Positions 59,701 through 63,590 of a stretch of 64,000 nt of DNA are shown one piece after another; positions within the stretch are counted from its first letter, which is position 1; every line of letters starts with the position of its first letter. Under the pieces are notes generated by a model. It ran no database searches. It was not told the DNA's origin and saw only the letters and a program-made list of their open reading frames with translations. The translations under genes were made by a program, and so were the position numbers. The stretch is from Bog-950 sp964423405 (GTDB taxonomy: Bacteria > Bacteroidota > Bacteroidia > Chitinophagales > LD1). The stretch covers positions 62,001 to 126,000 of the forward strand of contig CAYREY010000005.1 in assembly GCA_964423405.1 (NCBI GenBank). Reading direction: 5' to 3'.

Positions 59701-62474
59701 GTATCGTTGGTCAGGTTCTGGAAAACGCTGTTGAAGCCGCTCCAGCCTAAAGTAGCTGAGGTGGCACCCGCTGGTACTACGGCTGTATCTACTTCGCCGG
59801 CATCGTTAAAGTCGCCGTCTTTATTAAAGTCTATCCAGCCCATTAGCATGGCGGTAACACCGGTACCGTTGGTTACGTTAACCGTTTGTGTAAAACGGGT
59901 AGCTGTATCCTGTATAAGTACCTGGGTAGGGTTGCCACCTATACCGTCTTCATCGTCGGGTGTGGTACCTTGCAGGTCATCACCATCGCACTTGTAGGTG
60001 GGGTTTGGAAAATCCTCACGGTCAATAGCAGCACTACCTAATTTAAGAGTCTGGAAGATTACGTGGTTAGGGCTACCATAGCTGGCCGGAGCATCGCTAT
60101 AATCAAAATTCAATAAAATTCCGATACGCCATTTAAATACTACGTGTTTATCATCAGAGCCTGTTGAGTTAGCACCATCAAACACAGTAAGGGGACCAGT
60201 TGTAGGGCCTATAATTACCGGCTCGAATGTAGAGCTATGTACCGTTGTACCAAGTACTATTAATGAGTCTCCTTCTACCACAAAGTGATTACTGCCATGT
60301 GGCACACCGGTCTGACCCAGGTAATCGTTTGCACTACCACCTATTAACGTACCAAAATATTGTGTTTTAAGGTCGGTGCCTAATACCATGTAGAAAATAT
60401 CCCAGGTTCCTCCGTTAAAAGTACTATCGAAGAACGTTCCGCCGTCATCCAGGTTTTTATTGAAAGGATAACGGGTAGATTGCGTTTCGCCAAATATCAT
60501 AAGGGCGTATGGGGTGTACGTGCGCAGGGTGTTACCACGGTCATCGTCGTTACCGCCAAAGAAAGTCGCCGCCCATGGGTCAACTGAACCGGCGTTCCAG
60601 CCATTTCTTGGTATTTTACCCACAAAAGCATCCTGACCGGTACCTTTAGTTGTTTGGAAACGATTACCAACAGCATTAGGCCCCAGATAGAAGTTGGTGC
60701 TGGAAGTAAAACCGGTTACGTAAAGAGTATCAAAAGCATCAATAGTTAAGCCGTAGAACTCATCATCGCCGGTACCACCAAAGCGGCTTAGCATTTGTAC
60801 AGTACTTCCGCCGTTTGCGTTTAATACACCCAGTACTCCATCTAATGCACCGGTAGTAGAACCAACCCCCTGTGCCGCATTGTTAAACAGAGCCGGGAAA
60901 CTGGCAGAGTTGCCGGATGAACCAGAAAATGCAATGGCACCATCGCTAAACACCTGTATATCGTTTAATTGATCGGCACCCGTGCCGCCAATATAAGTAC
61001 CAAAAGCCAGCGTATTCAGGTTATTGAACTTTGCAATATACATCTCTGTACTGCCCGAGTAACTGGCGTCATAAGCATTACTGATGTAGTTAGGAGTGCC
61101 AGATGAAGGCACTGAACCATTAACCGTACCACCTACCACAAAAGTGGTGTTAGATGTTGGGCGGATAGAAACCATTTCGTCGTCATTACCACCGTCGCCC
61201 AAATATGTAGAGTATAATAATGTACTTAAAGTGCTGTTCAATACACCAACAAAACCATCTGTACTATTACGGGTATTATCAAATGCAGTAGTAGAACCTG
61301 ATGGCAGGGTACCTGCTGTTTTACCACATACAAATACGCGCGATTTGTCCGGTGACATAGCAAGGCCATATAAACGGTCATCGGCGGTACTACCAAAATA
61401 GGAAACTGCCAATACGGCAGTGCCATCGGCTTTCAATTCGTATATTATACCATCTACGCTGCCAGCATAAGTGTTAGAAAACCCAAACAGTGAAGCGGGG
61501 TTTATATAGTTACCGGCTCCTGATGTTAACTGCACGTTAATATTACCGCCGCAATAAACATTTCCGCTGTTGTCTATATCTATGGCAAATATGTACTCGT
61601 CAAATGAGTCACTATTATTCTCGAAGAAAGTACCCCATTTCAAACTTGGATCGATAACCAATGCATAGTTGTTATCTATTTTGCTGGCAGCCTTGAAAGT
61701 GGCAACGTCGCCTTTCACATCAAAAGCCATTTTAACCATTACCTTTTTGCCATCTATTATCTGGTAGGCTTCCGGTATATCAAATTTCACTTCGTCAAAC
61801 TCAAGTTTTACCGCCAGGTTGCCATTTTCATCTATGCGCAGGCCTTCCTGTCCTTTAAAGCGCATTTTAATGTTGTTAAAATCGGCACCGGCATTTACCA
61901 CCCAGTCAAACTCCATTACGTGCTGGTGCTGGCTGTAAATACGCAGGTCTATACCATTATATATATCGTTAAGGGTTAACTCACCAAAACTTGAAGCGTT
62001 GGCGCCATGATAATTTTCACCAACAAAGTAGTTGTACTTGGTAGGCATCTCCTTCTCCTTACTTATAGTATAGTTAGGGTTAGAGCCATCGAGGTATATA
62101 CCCCAGCCGTGAACTTCCTGATGGGTCAGTTCTTCTGCCTCATGCGCTTCATCTTCGGCAGTTTCTTCGTGCTCCTCACCCTCGTGCTCTTCTTTTTCGA
62201 AAGAAAGGAAGTGGATATGGTCATTGGTAATATACATATTACCAATGTTGGTATTACCCGCCACTTTCACGGTAGGGTCCCACTGGCCTTTGTTCTCAAT
62301 AAACGAGATTGAGTTGCTGGTTTCTTTTACCAGTTTGTTAATCTGCTCTTTCGAAAGCCTTTTGGTTGCTGCCTGTGCAGGGGCCTGTGCCAGCACAGGT
62401 TGTACAGCCAGGCCAAACGCCAGCATCAGAAAACAAAGTAGTGCGCCTTTAAGGGTAAAGGTTTTTTTACTCAT
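38748..62474 (-). CDS. Giant repetitive surface protein/adhesin with CHU_C (T9SS type B) C-terminus
   Basis: One intact frame of 7,908 codons. The start at 62474 (SKKTFTLKGALLCFLMLAFG) places a signal peptide (1-~30) first; 62519 would precede it. Order: DUF7948-type domain (~55-300) interrupted by a Glu/His-rich acidic stretch (93-120), SBBP beta-propeller repeats (~300-785, e.g. YIGGTGADQLNDIQV), a GEVED domain (~786-965, NGEVEDYLVI), seven alternating A/B Ig-like pairs, six or seven closely related Ig-like units, ~15 cadherin-like units, three PKD-like units, 23 Ig/PKD-like units in a trimer pattern, about nine further cadherin-like units and the CHU_C domain (FIPNGFSPNGDGVNDNY ... VVIHR). 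It is probably an SprB-like adhesin exported by T9SS with the adjoining PorP/SprF-like protein; adhesion or gliding is inferred. Confidence 0.93.
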   Translation of the reverse strand: MSKKTFTLKGALLCFLMLAFGLAVQPVLAQAPAQAATKRLSKEQINKLVKETSNSISFIENKGQWDPTVKVAGNTNIGNMYITNDHIHFLSFEKEEHEGEEHEETAEDEAHEAEELTHQEVHGWGIYLDGSNPNYTISKEKEMPTKYNYFVGENYHGANASSFGELTLNDIYNGIDLRIYSQHQHVMEFDWVVNAGADFNNIKMRFKGQEGLRIDENGNLAVKLEFDEVKFDIPEAYQIIDGKKVMVKMAFDVKGDVATFKAASKIDNNYALVIDPSLKWGTFFENNSDSFDEYIFAIDIDNSGNVYCGGNINVQLTSGAGNYINPASLFGFSNTYAGSVDGIIYELKADGTAVLAVSYFGSTADDRLYGLAMSPDKSRVFVCGKTAGTLPSGSTTAFDNTRNSTDGFVGVLNSTLSTLLYSTYLGDGGNDDEMVSIRPTSNTTFVVGGTVNGSVPSSGTPNYISNAYDASYSGSTEMYIAKFNNLNTLAFGTYIGGTGADQLNDIQVFSDGAIAFSGSSGNSASFPALFNNAAQGVGSTTGALDGVLGVLNANGGSTVQMLSRFGGTGDDEFYGLTIDAFDTLYVTGFTSSTNFYLGPNAVGNRFQTTKGTGQDAFVGKIPRNGWNAGSVDPWAATFFGGNDDDRGNTLRTYTPYALMIFGETQSTRYPFNKNLDDGGTFFDSTFNGGTWDIFYMVLGTDLKTQYFGTLIGGSANDYLGQTGVPHGSNHFVVEGDSLIVLGTTVHSSTFEPVIIGPTTGPLTVFDGANSTGSDDKHVVFKWRIGILLNFDYSDAPASYGSPNHVIFQTLKLGSAAIDREDFPNPTYKCDGDDLQGTTPDDEDGIGGNPTQVLIQDTATRFTQTVNVTNGTGVTAMLMGWIDFNKDGDFNDAGEVDTAVVPAGATSATLGWSGFNSVFQNLTNDTTYMRLRITTQTSFFVSNPSPTANAANGEVEDYLVIRYRCVNLVSATVDTNGTTSCGSATGSLVITNGNLVPGVQYGVYYSKNGGPLQGPFYYTTASGTGTLTISGLTAGSYTSVEVFHPTNRLCGYTLPNTYVITDPASPPAPSNVTATPNPVCTGTTVQFSATGQVGATYSWTGPQSFTSSLQNPTRSITAINQGGTYLVTQTVNGCTSPQGTVTLVVTGTPVIGTVTGTNPTTCSGTQGTITITGLLANQTYTVFYTKGGVQQGPVSLTTNGSGNIIITGLTAGTYTGFQVSIAGCSSAVNGTTITLVDPTAPPAPLTATVTPNPVCTGNTVNFAATTNQVGTITWNWTGPNGFTSTQQNPSLAITTTAQGGAYNVTQTINNCTSPARSVTLTVNQTPTFAFSSSSNPTTCGGTNGSITISGLNNNTTYSVSYTFNGAPQSAVNFTSNGSGLLTITGLAAGAYTNIIVTLSGCSSAPLAGTITLSPPSSPATPAPTSNTPVCTGNTISLSTSTVAGGTYSWTGPSSFSSSVQNPTRTNATTAMAGSYCVVVTVAGCPSAPGCTNVVVNTTPAISSGTRVNPTTCAGSDGSITLNGLANNTTYSLSYSKDLVAQGPFTLTSNGSGQLLITGLSAGSYTNFTVTANGCTSAVFNGPLVLTDPTAPATPSPSSNSPVCSGTVISLSTATVAGGSYSWTGPLSYSNNVQNPSISNAATNMSGNYCVVVTVANCASAPGCTNVVVNPTPVIVTSGFTNPTTCGGNDGTITLNGLTANTTYSVRYTRNGILQGPFNLTSNGAGVVTISGLNQGNYSVITVTLNGCQSSPVAGPLNLTDPAAPAAPSVSSNSPVCTGGTINLFANGNVGATYSWVGVDGDNSFTSNLQNPSRTSATLAMDGEYCVTQTVAGCISAPACVTVVVNQTPTVSTSTSTNPTTCSGTNGTVVLNGLLANTTYTVNYLKNLVAQGPFSITTNASGVLTITGLSAGSYTSVTVTLLGCTSAAAGPFTLTDPSNPAAPTVGSNSPVCSGGTINLTASGPGSSFSWTGPNSYTSSTQNPSITSATTGMSGSYCATQTVNNCVSPQACTTVTVNQTPSFGIFGSSNPTTCGGSQGSITLSGLNNNANYSVTYTKTPGGGQGPFVISSTGTGELVIGSLSAGSYSNFVVTLVSTGCASSPVAGPVVLTDPTTPAAPTAGSNSPVCSGNAINLTANGQSGASYSWTGPNSYNSTSQNPTILSATTGMSGSYCVTQTVAGCTSSPACVTVTVNQTPAAPTAGASPNPICSGNTLTLTATGQVGATYNWIFPDGGTATGSPVTRTNVTTGMSGVYSVTQTVNGCTSTTPGTVNVTVNQTPSAPTAGASPNPICSGNTLTLTATGQPGATFTWTYPDGGGATGSPVTRNNVTTGMGGVYSVTQTVSGCTSTTSGTVNVTVNQTPAAPSAAAAPNPICSGNTLTLTATGLVGATFNWSFPDGGTATGSPVTRSNVTTGMSGVYSVTQTVNGCTSTTAGTVNVTVNQTPSAPTAGASPNPICSGNTLTLTATGQPGATFTWTYPDGGGATGSPVTRTNVTTAMGGVYNVTQTVNGCTSTTPGSVSVTVNETPAAPTAAASPNPICSGNTLTLTATGLPGATFTWTYPDGGGTTGNPVTRSNVTTGMAGVYSVTQTINGCTSTTAGTVNVTINQTPAAPTANSNSPVCTGNAINLTATGQVGATFNWTYPDGPTTTGTPVSRSNATTGMAGLYSVTQTVNGCTSTTAGTTTVVVNTTPGVPSASNNGPVCLGDLIQLTTPAVLGATYTWSGPNSFSSNLQSPTIASAAAVNAGTYSVTITVNGCSSTSPGTTTLVVNNCAPIAVRDVYSSCAVSPITGNILTNDIDPSGDGIQVVTPLICGNFSAGTFNVNAGGAFTFTPPAAFNGVDSICYKVCNVNFPTVCDTGIAVFDYTCVNLPPVAVDDNYNMNEDDTLTGTVTTNDYDPDGGIITVTTTPTCNPQHGSVTLQANGNFTYIPNANYNGLDTFCYQICDNGSPIKCANATVVINVIPVNDPPFVPDTTVTTPEDSTITVCLPVTDIEVNTQSHNVNICGNPVNGTIISGPTVNNPLVPRTVCLTYRPNTNFNGSDSICLIVCDNGTPAKCDTTVTRITVTPVNDPPVAINDSYTTNEDQNIVTSSGTGVRNNDSDPADGLGATSLTVTTTPVVDVTNGTLTLNADGSFTYVPNANFSGTDSFQYRVCDSGTGLPSPLCDTATAYITVVPVNDPPFVPDTTTTTPEDSTFTVCLPITDVEVNTQIHSVNICGAPQHGVIVSGPSINNPLLPRTLCYTYTPTTNYYGTDSICLIVCDNGVPVKCDTTVTRITITPVNDPPVANNDNYNTNEDTPITTNSGTGVRNNDSDPADGLGATSLTVTTTPVVNVSNGTLTLNADGSFTYTPNANFSGTDSFQYRVCDSGVGLPSPLCDTATAYITVTPVNDPPFVPDTTVTTPEDSTFTVCLPITDVEVSTQSYNVNICGLPVNGTIVSGPTINNPLLPRTICYTYTPNTNYYGADSICLIVCDNGVPAKCDTTVTRITITPVNDPPVAVNDNYTTNEDVTLTTNSGTGVRNNDSDPADGLGATSLTVTTSPIVNVSNGTLTLNANGSFTYVPNTNFTGTDSFQYRVCDTGVGLPSPLCDTATAYITIVPVNDPPFVPDTIINTCEDCGTTTVCVPVSDNDPGQTHYVAATFCGPNSGIASYTLNGPAFDVLCVSYTPSLNFNGNDSICVVVCDNGSPNLCDTTRIRITVDPVNDPPIAVNDNYTTSEDVTINTNATTGVRNNDSDPGDNRGATTLTVNGSPVVAPVNGTLTLNADGSFTYVPNANYSGTDSFQYRVCDSGTGLPAPLCDTATAYITITPVNDPPFVPDTTVTTPEDTPIVVCIPITDLDVANQHVASFCDAPDNGVITSGPIVDNNTHTVCITYRPNTNFNGNDSICLTVCDNGIPSLCDNTIIRIIVTPVNDPPVAVNDNYSTTEDSTIVIPVGTGVRANDNDNADNNPVTSLTVTTTPLNGPSHGTITLNPNGSFTYDPDTNYFGIDSFQYRVCDAGTPPPSLCDTATAYITISPFNDPPVIIDTPVTTCEDCPITVCIPFTDEDITDVHVPSLLCSPVNGTVSNITINNTTRILCFDYVGFTNINGEDSLCIVVCDNGVPVKCDTSYIHITIDPVNDPPYADTIYVTTYENIPVGVNVASATGDVEGDPLSYSYGGVVTGSGTYYITGNGAIVFVPDSGFTGTAVIPYGVCDLSPYPVNVLCDSAAIVVTVLPQSDTVNNHAPVANNDYATTPMNNPVVINQLANDYDPDGDPLQVTVTGLPAHGVVTVNPNGTVNYTPNTGYFGYDTIRYVICDPVGSTQPRPLCDDALIIISITRDPGGVPNDAPVAVDDFANICADATTVLNVLRNDYDPNGDALTSVSIIRNVTNGALVNSSLGIYSYDPNNNFAGADTFVYRVCDNGSPSLCDTATAIITVAPIPVITPSAPSASLCSGDNLSLTFTSNVNGTVISWTATNGTSGTGNINTTLTNTGTSDIVVTYTVIGSTGSGCGSAPLTIPVTVKPRPTVNYVVNNTIFCSGDQVVINLSSTIPNTTYTWSGSNGSSGTGNLITDNPVNVGPSDSTVTYTINSLVNGCAGTTVTVPVTVKPRPVVTPAPASQTVCSGTPVSITLSSNIPGTAVLWTGSNGNSGNTFTINDSPINNGNTNLTVTYTINSSLNGCTGTTTFATVTVRPNVTADAGTDKSVTACSGSCVTLGGSPSGAGGSGALTYAWSPRTSLNDSTLANPVACNVAANTTYTLVVTDAQGCSATDAVTVNVLPSSLTAEAGSGGALCLGSGDSVTLGGFPTAVGGTPAYTYTWSPLVGLNLTNPANPEAFPATTTTYYLTVTDALGCTSTDSAIVRVYPTLTANAGVDTSICAGSPAQLGGTPTAAGGFGSGYTYLWSPTGGVSDVNAANPTATPSILTTYSVLVIDPNGCSATDNVVVNVRPNPIAQAGADKTLVLCAGDSVIIGDAPAAINGTAPYTYRWLPSAGLSDSTAANPVVKGITTTTVYTLLVTDATGCTSTDQVTVNVVNSNLQANAGNDEAVCSNNNCVQLGGIPTAVGGTAPFTYAWSNAGVLSSATASNPLACPTATTTFTVTITDSKGCTATDSETVTVNPAPTANAGPDTSVCSGNAIQIGGNPSATGGTTPYVYNWIPTIGLSLPNVPNPSAAPTNVTTYQLIVVDNKGCSNLDEVTVTPRTTPVVDAGPDKNLVGCVGDTVFIGGLPVVTGGGTAPYTYDWTYGAGLSDSTIANPLVTGIAATTSYQLIVTDTFGCRGVDFVVVNVLPSTLQANAGSDQRICAGAGTQVTLGGSPTAVGGTSPYTYNWGTGAFFVSNLANPTVSPTSTTTYYVTVTDSKGCRSVDTVVVTVTPSPVANAGVDTTLCSGFCVNLGSANTGSGGTGALQYAWTPTQGLFANNTANPQACPLVTTTYTVLVTDANGCTGTDNITVTIRSNPVADAGQDVSLSNCSADSVTIGGSPAATGGAGGYDYQWSPATGLSADSISNPVVKGLIVSQLYTLVVTDANGCSAEDAVLVTVTSGTLSAEAGVGGSYCAGSNGTVTLGASPTAIGGTPGYSYTWSPVTNLDQSNPANPIASPDTTTTYYVSVTDSKGCIAVDSVTVTVRPAVTVDAGRDTAVCAGASVILGATPTATGGTQPYTYTWAPGNDISSPSASNPTATPAATTLYTVRVTDVNGCTASDAVLVTINALPVVNAGPDRNLVACSGDSVMLGGSPSATGTGPFTYQWNPSGALSSDTVANPYVRNLGSTATYTLVVTNANGCSASDQVTVNVTNSTFSAEAGNNVAFCEGASVSILLGGQPTAVGGTAPYTYTWSPATGLSSTSVANPLATPLTTTTYSVAIVDGTGCIAEDTVRITINPRPVVNAGAPDTICAGSIIQLGGTPSASGGTGNYTYTWTPGTGLNSTTTANPLAQPLATETYVLSVTDALGCSNSASVAIRVNQNPAANAGTDQSVVACPTACVTLGGTPTATGGGGGYLYAWAPASGLSNTGLSNPTACNLAQSLTYSLTVTDVNGCTAIDQVLVTVTQSTLTADAGLDKSICAGTTTCVTIGGTNAVSGGTAPYIIDWSPVAGICNSNSIANPQVNPTDTTTYVLLVTDAYGCIAVDSMVLFANPAVTASVLPDTAICAGGSALLGGAPTASGGSGNFTYTWNPGVGLSSTVSANPIATPATVTTYTVTITDAVGCTASASQTVSVNPAVCANAGTDKTMTNCPGSFTQLGGSPTGGCGSGNYSYAWSPSANLNGATIPNPIVTGLTVTTTFSVTVTDNATGCFAVDEVVVTVNQTNLTADAGTNKVFCANSNGCVTIGGNPTAVGGQPPYLYQWAPITNLSDATIANPCANPLNTTTYYLTVTDQLGCNMMDSMTVVVSPLIAVNAGIDTAICTGTSIVLGGTPAVVGGTTPYSYAWSLGAFPSNIANPTATPVSSSSYTLTVTDSLGCTASDVVNISLRALPVANAGADAAITACALDSAILGGSPTASGTVGPYSYSWYPPVTPALSDTNAANPTVKQLGFTTVFTVTVTDSFGCKASDDVQVTVLPNTLFVDAGSNFGNLCANANTCVTLGGPVSGGEPPYTYQWFGGANTPTSLNSTACPLVTTVYTLVVTDNNGCQAADSTTVVVNNPPSVSFTGLTDSICIDAGNILLTGSPAGGSFFGTGVTGNVFQPAVVGEGTWCIQYIYTDPATGCSKDTFACTVVTPLPAVTASGFAPAYCQFDSAVTLVGSPAGGIFTGSTGLSGQDGSVFNPAAAPLGNNTITYTYTDPNTGCDNTYTFVINVKGAPTIAVTASADTSCFGTAVTFTPNFSFDVFNIIWSVQGGGNVGSGTSPFSYTHTTTGDYCLIATAINTPNGCVSSDTICSHVNIPPVAVNDQAETCEEIPVTFTVLTNDTDAEGNTSTVTIISAANGSATVNGDSVTYTPRLNYNGADTIVYQICNTNCANACDTAEVYVSICPVNDPPVITDVIDTILINTSDTVCPSLADVDDAINTLTLSTVNCGTINGTVTVLNGCITYTPTTDWIGTQVICVSVCDTSGACDTGTVTIVVVPVNNPPVAQKISVFTCDSTTVGVNVAASTSDPDGNLMTYSYGPVSGGTWTATGNGSGVYYNNTPGVYTMEYYVCDISNIPVSPLCDTNIIRFTVIPCDGNNNPPVANDDEVMTAIDSVTIINELANDFDPDGDPLNVTILSGPGLPGATASLNGDNTVTYTSPVEGTDTVVYAICDPSGACDTAIIVIHVATVITNNHPPVAVDDFGTTDYQTPVTVPVQGNDHDPDGDALTTTSIPVPPTGGTATVNQDGTITYTPTTANAYDPDTFTYVICDDGLPVLCDTATVVIYINNSVVAVNECTVTGYNRTVVIDVLANDYDPDIIDSIWVAGTVSLPNTQGTAFVDAKGLIRYIPRTDTCGFIDTFAYVLVDEAGSIDTGYVCVEVLCCAAPIGVTDTARVITGDSVAIVVSLNDTITGATPVHEVIVNPQHGTAYFINDSTVMYVSAPGYCGADTFTYAGENVCGFDTALVIVNVICNTKPVALADTQTICLQDTITFNPLGNDTDADGNAIRITGIGAPSSSGLINIQALTDSTITISSNGTASTISLDYYICDNGLPVKCDTATIQVRIIPCPEPVIDPIYDTLQACVTTDSICIDKYVTLPANTNWSITAMCEPANGTLTFGNHCFNYVPNTGFYGNDTMCVTVCTDLGNCTTAPVIITTVDCIIQAVDEPCDLDTAIINTPITVDVLANDIIPVAADTTVTLITQPVNGVAVVNANNTVTYTPNTGFKGQEQFSYQVCAVSGSYIYCDTANICITVVDTAQPCFIPNGFSPNGDGVNDNYVIPCKDRSPLGTVRIFNRWGVEVWFSEGAYQDNFAGKNMEGIDLPDGTYYIIYEYNDGTNRREAKFVVIHR
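42580..48440 (-). repeat. 23-copy array of ~83-residue Ig/PKD-like units with trimer periodicity
   Basis: Units have the form ANAGxDxxxCxGxxVxLGG...PTAxGG...YTWSPxxGLSxxxxANPxAxPxxTTTYTVxVTDxxGCxAxD. I count 23, and they fall into three subtypes in fixed rotation: type 1 (DKxLVxC.GDSV), type 2 (STLxAEAG...VTLGG), type 3 (VDAGxDTxICAG). The order is 123 123 ... with the array ending in 1-2. The period of three units is about 750-770 bp. Each unit carries a Cys pair. The pattern shows growth by duplication of three-unit blocks. Confidence 0.85.
50420..53590 (-). repeat. Five tandem copies of a ~640-bp pair of cadherin-like units
   Basis: Each pair has a D unit (NDPPFVPDTTVTTPEDSTF...SICLIVCDNG) and an E unit (NDPPVAVNDNYTTNEDV...RNNDSDPADGLGATSLTV). 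The start of D units recurs at about 51020, 51660, 52297, 52935 and 53575, a spacing of 637-640 bp. Copies 1-3 are very close in DNA; copies 4-5 are more diverged. The Asp/Asn-rich motifs resemble Ca-binding cadherin linkers. Confidence 0.85.
54640..55905 (-). repeat. Five near-identical Ig-like units (~250 bp each)
   Basis: Units carry SPNPICSGNTLTLTATG...GATFTWTYPDGGGATGSPVTR...TGMSGVYSVTQTVNGCTST. The PNPICSGN codons recur near 54857, 55109, 55358, 55607 and 55853, a 246-252 bp spacing. DNA is nearly identical between several copies, so the array is recent or homogenised. Confidence 0.85.
55905..59580 (-). repeat. Seven alternating A/B Ig-like pairs (~155 residues per pair)
   Basis: A units: NPTTCSGTNGTITLNGL...TTYTVxYxK...GPFxLTSNGSG...AGSYT. 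B units: SNSPVCSGGTINL...GATYSWTGPNSFTS...QNPS...GSYCVTQTVxGC. Seven of each alternate, diverging more towards the GEVED end. Confidence 0.8.
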
Positions 62475-63133
62475 AAATATGTGCTTTGAAGGAAGTACGC
62501 TTAAAGTAAAGTTTGCCATAAGTACCTTTCGTTAAATTGAAAAGGGAGCGAGGCTACTGTGCCATCGCTCCCTGCTCTAATTAAAATATAATTTTTCACA
62601 AACAGAGATAGCACAGCAATTATAAATAGCTGTATTACAACTGTTTGCAGTTAATTTTTGAGTATGTAATAAAAAGTTAAAATCTTTCATTCTACTTTTC
62701 TAATCAGATATTAAAAATACATTTGGTGGGGACAAGTGTTTTTAATTCAGCGCGCAAAAATACTTTTTTATGTGACATATAACAGTTTATGCCTTGTAAA
62801 CGTGTTAAATTTATTTTAACTTTTTAAGGTCTATAAAGGTACAGCCTTTACCTTAAAAAACGAATTTTTCCGCAATTTTCTCCAATATCAGCCGTTTCAA
62901 TAAGATAATCAGTGAAATCGATTGTCGGCTAAAGCAATTTCACCGAAATTCTACCTTAGTTTAAAGGTAAAACCGGACAGTTTATACCCTAAAATCGCAG
63001 TGTGTATTTTGGTAACTGCCTGCCGGCGGCTGCATAATATAATGTACAAGTTGAAAAAAGGCAATATATCAACAGCATAAAACTTGGCATTGTTAAAAAT
63101 AAGTGTATCTTACACTACTAAATAATACCTGCC
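62475..63133. other. Long AT-rich intergenic region with leader of the giant gene
   Basis: 659 bases without a supportable gene; the longest start-to-stop stretches are about a dozen codons. It holds the hairpin at 62543-62573 and, on the minus strand, a TATTTTTG (complement of 62755-62762) that fits the -7 motif TAnnTTTG, but only a weak TGTT and no TTG at the expected -33 distance. If it is used, the leader of the giant gene is about 280 bases. The right part holds the unassigned upstream region of the 63134 gene. Confidence 0.5.
62543..62573 (-). terminator. Terminator-like hairpin in the leader of the giant gene (attenuator candidate)
   Basis: On the minus strand: AGGGAGCGA, one bulged base, GGC, a 6-nt loop, GCC and TCGCTCCCT, followed by TTTTCAATTT. 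The stem has 12 base pairs. It points at the giant gene and lies about 69 bases before its start codon. Confidence 0.65.
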
Positions 63134-63511
63134 ATGGGAAGACCACCAACCAAACCGAAACGTTTTAAAGACGGATTTTATATTGAAGTACGCAACAAAG
63201 GTGCCGGCGTAGGCATGAAAATACATTTTGAAACCCTGCGCGAAATGGAAGCTGCAGCAGCCATGTACGGCAATGGTAAAGAAGTAATAATACTGGGCGA
63301 GCACCGGAAAGACCGTTGGCTGAACGAAGCCCCGGAAAATAAACCAGCCGCACGCGTTCCAAAAGTTAAGCCTGAAGCTAAAACTGCACCTGTTGCTACT
63401 AAGGATAAACCTGCTAAAAAGGCGACTTCGAAAACAGAAAGCAAGAAAGTTGTAAACAAAAAAGCAGCTAAGCCAGAAGCTAAAGCTAAAAAACCGGCTA
63501 AGAAAAAATAA
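63134..63511 (+). CDS. Small basic protein with histone-like Lys/Ala/Pro tail
   Basis: A 125-residue protein. Residues 1-~64 form a compact conserved-looking part: GRPPTKPKRFKDGFYIEVRN, then KIHFETLREMEAAAAMYG and KEVIILGEHRKDRWL. The last 61 residues are low-complexity, with 20 lysines plus Ala, Pro, Thr and Glu (KKAAKPEAKAKKPAKKK), like the tails of histone H1-like and other nucleoid proteins. DNA or RNA binding is a reasonable inference, not shown. The N-terminal family was not identified by name. It stands alone, followed by a terminator; the giant gene is divergent. Confidence 0.8.
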   Translation: MGRPPTKPKRFKDGFYIEVRNKGAGVGMKIHFETLREMEAAAAMYGNGKEVIILGEHRKDRWLNEAPENKPAARVPKVKPEAKTAPVATKDKPAKKATSKTESKKVVNKKAAKPEAKAKKPAKKK

Positions 63512-63536
63512 CCACAACGGTATTTTCTATTTTTGT

Positions 63537-63573
63537 AAAGTGGCTGCCCCATACAGGCAGCCACTTTATTTTA
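63537..63573. terminator. Intrinsic terminator after the small basic protein gene
   Basis: A perfect 12-bp stem (AAAGTGGCTGCC, 63537-63548, with GGCAGCCACTTT, 63556-63567) with a 7-nt loop, followed by ATTTTA. Confidence 0.88.
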
Positions 63574-63590
63574 CAAACACACTACATTTT

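Noticed and set aside
38754..62312. Many long open frames on the opposite strand of the giant gene (e.g. 39852-40781)
   Set aside because: They are shadows of a stop-poor, biased coding sequence. Their translations have no start context, no family features and mirror the repeats.
38748..62474. CRISPR-like or tandem-repeat array on first sight of the regular spacing
   Set aside because: The repeats are coding, lie in one open frame and encode Ig- and cadherin-like domains; units are 250-640 bp with no short spacers.
62517..62519. ATG at 62519 as start of the giant gene
   Set aside because: The next in-frame ATG at 62474 places a proper signal peptide at the N-terminus; the upstream 15 residues have no features.
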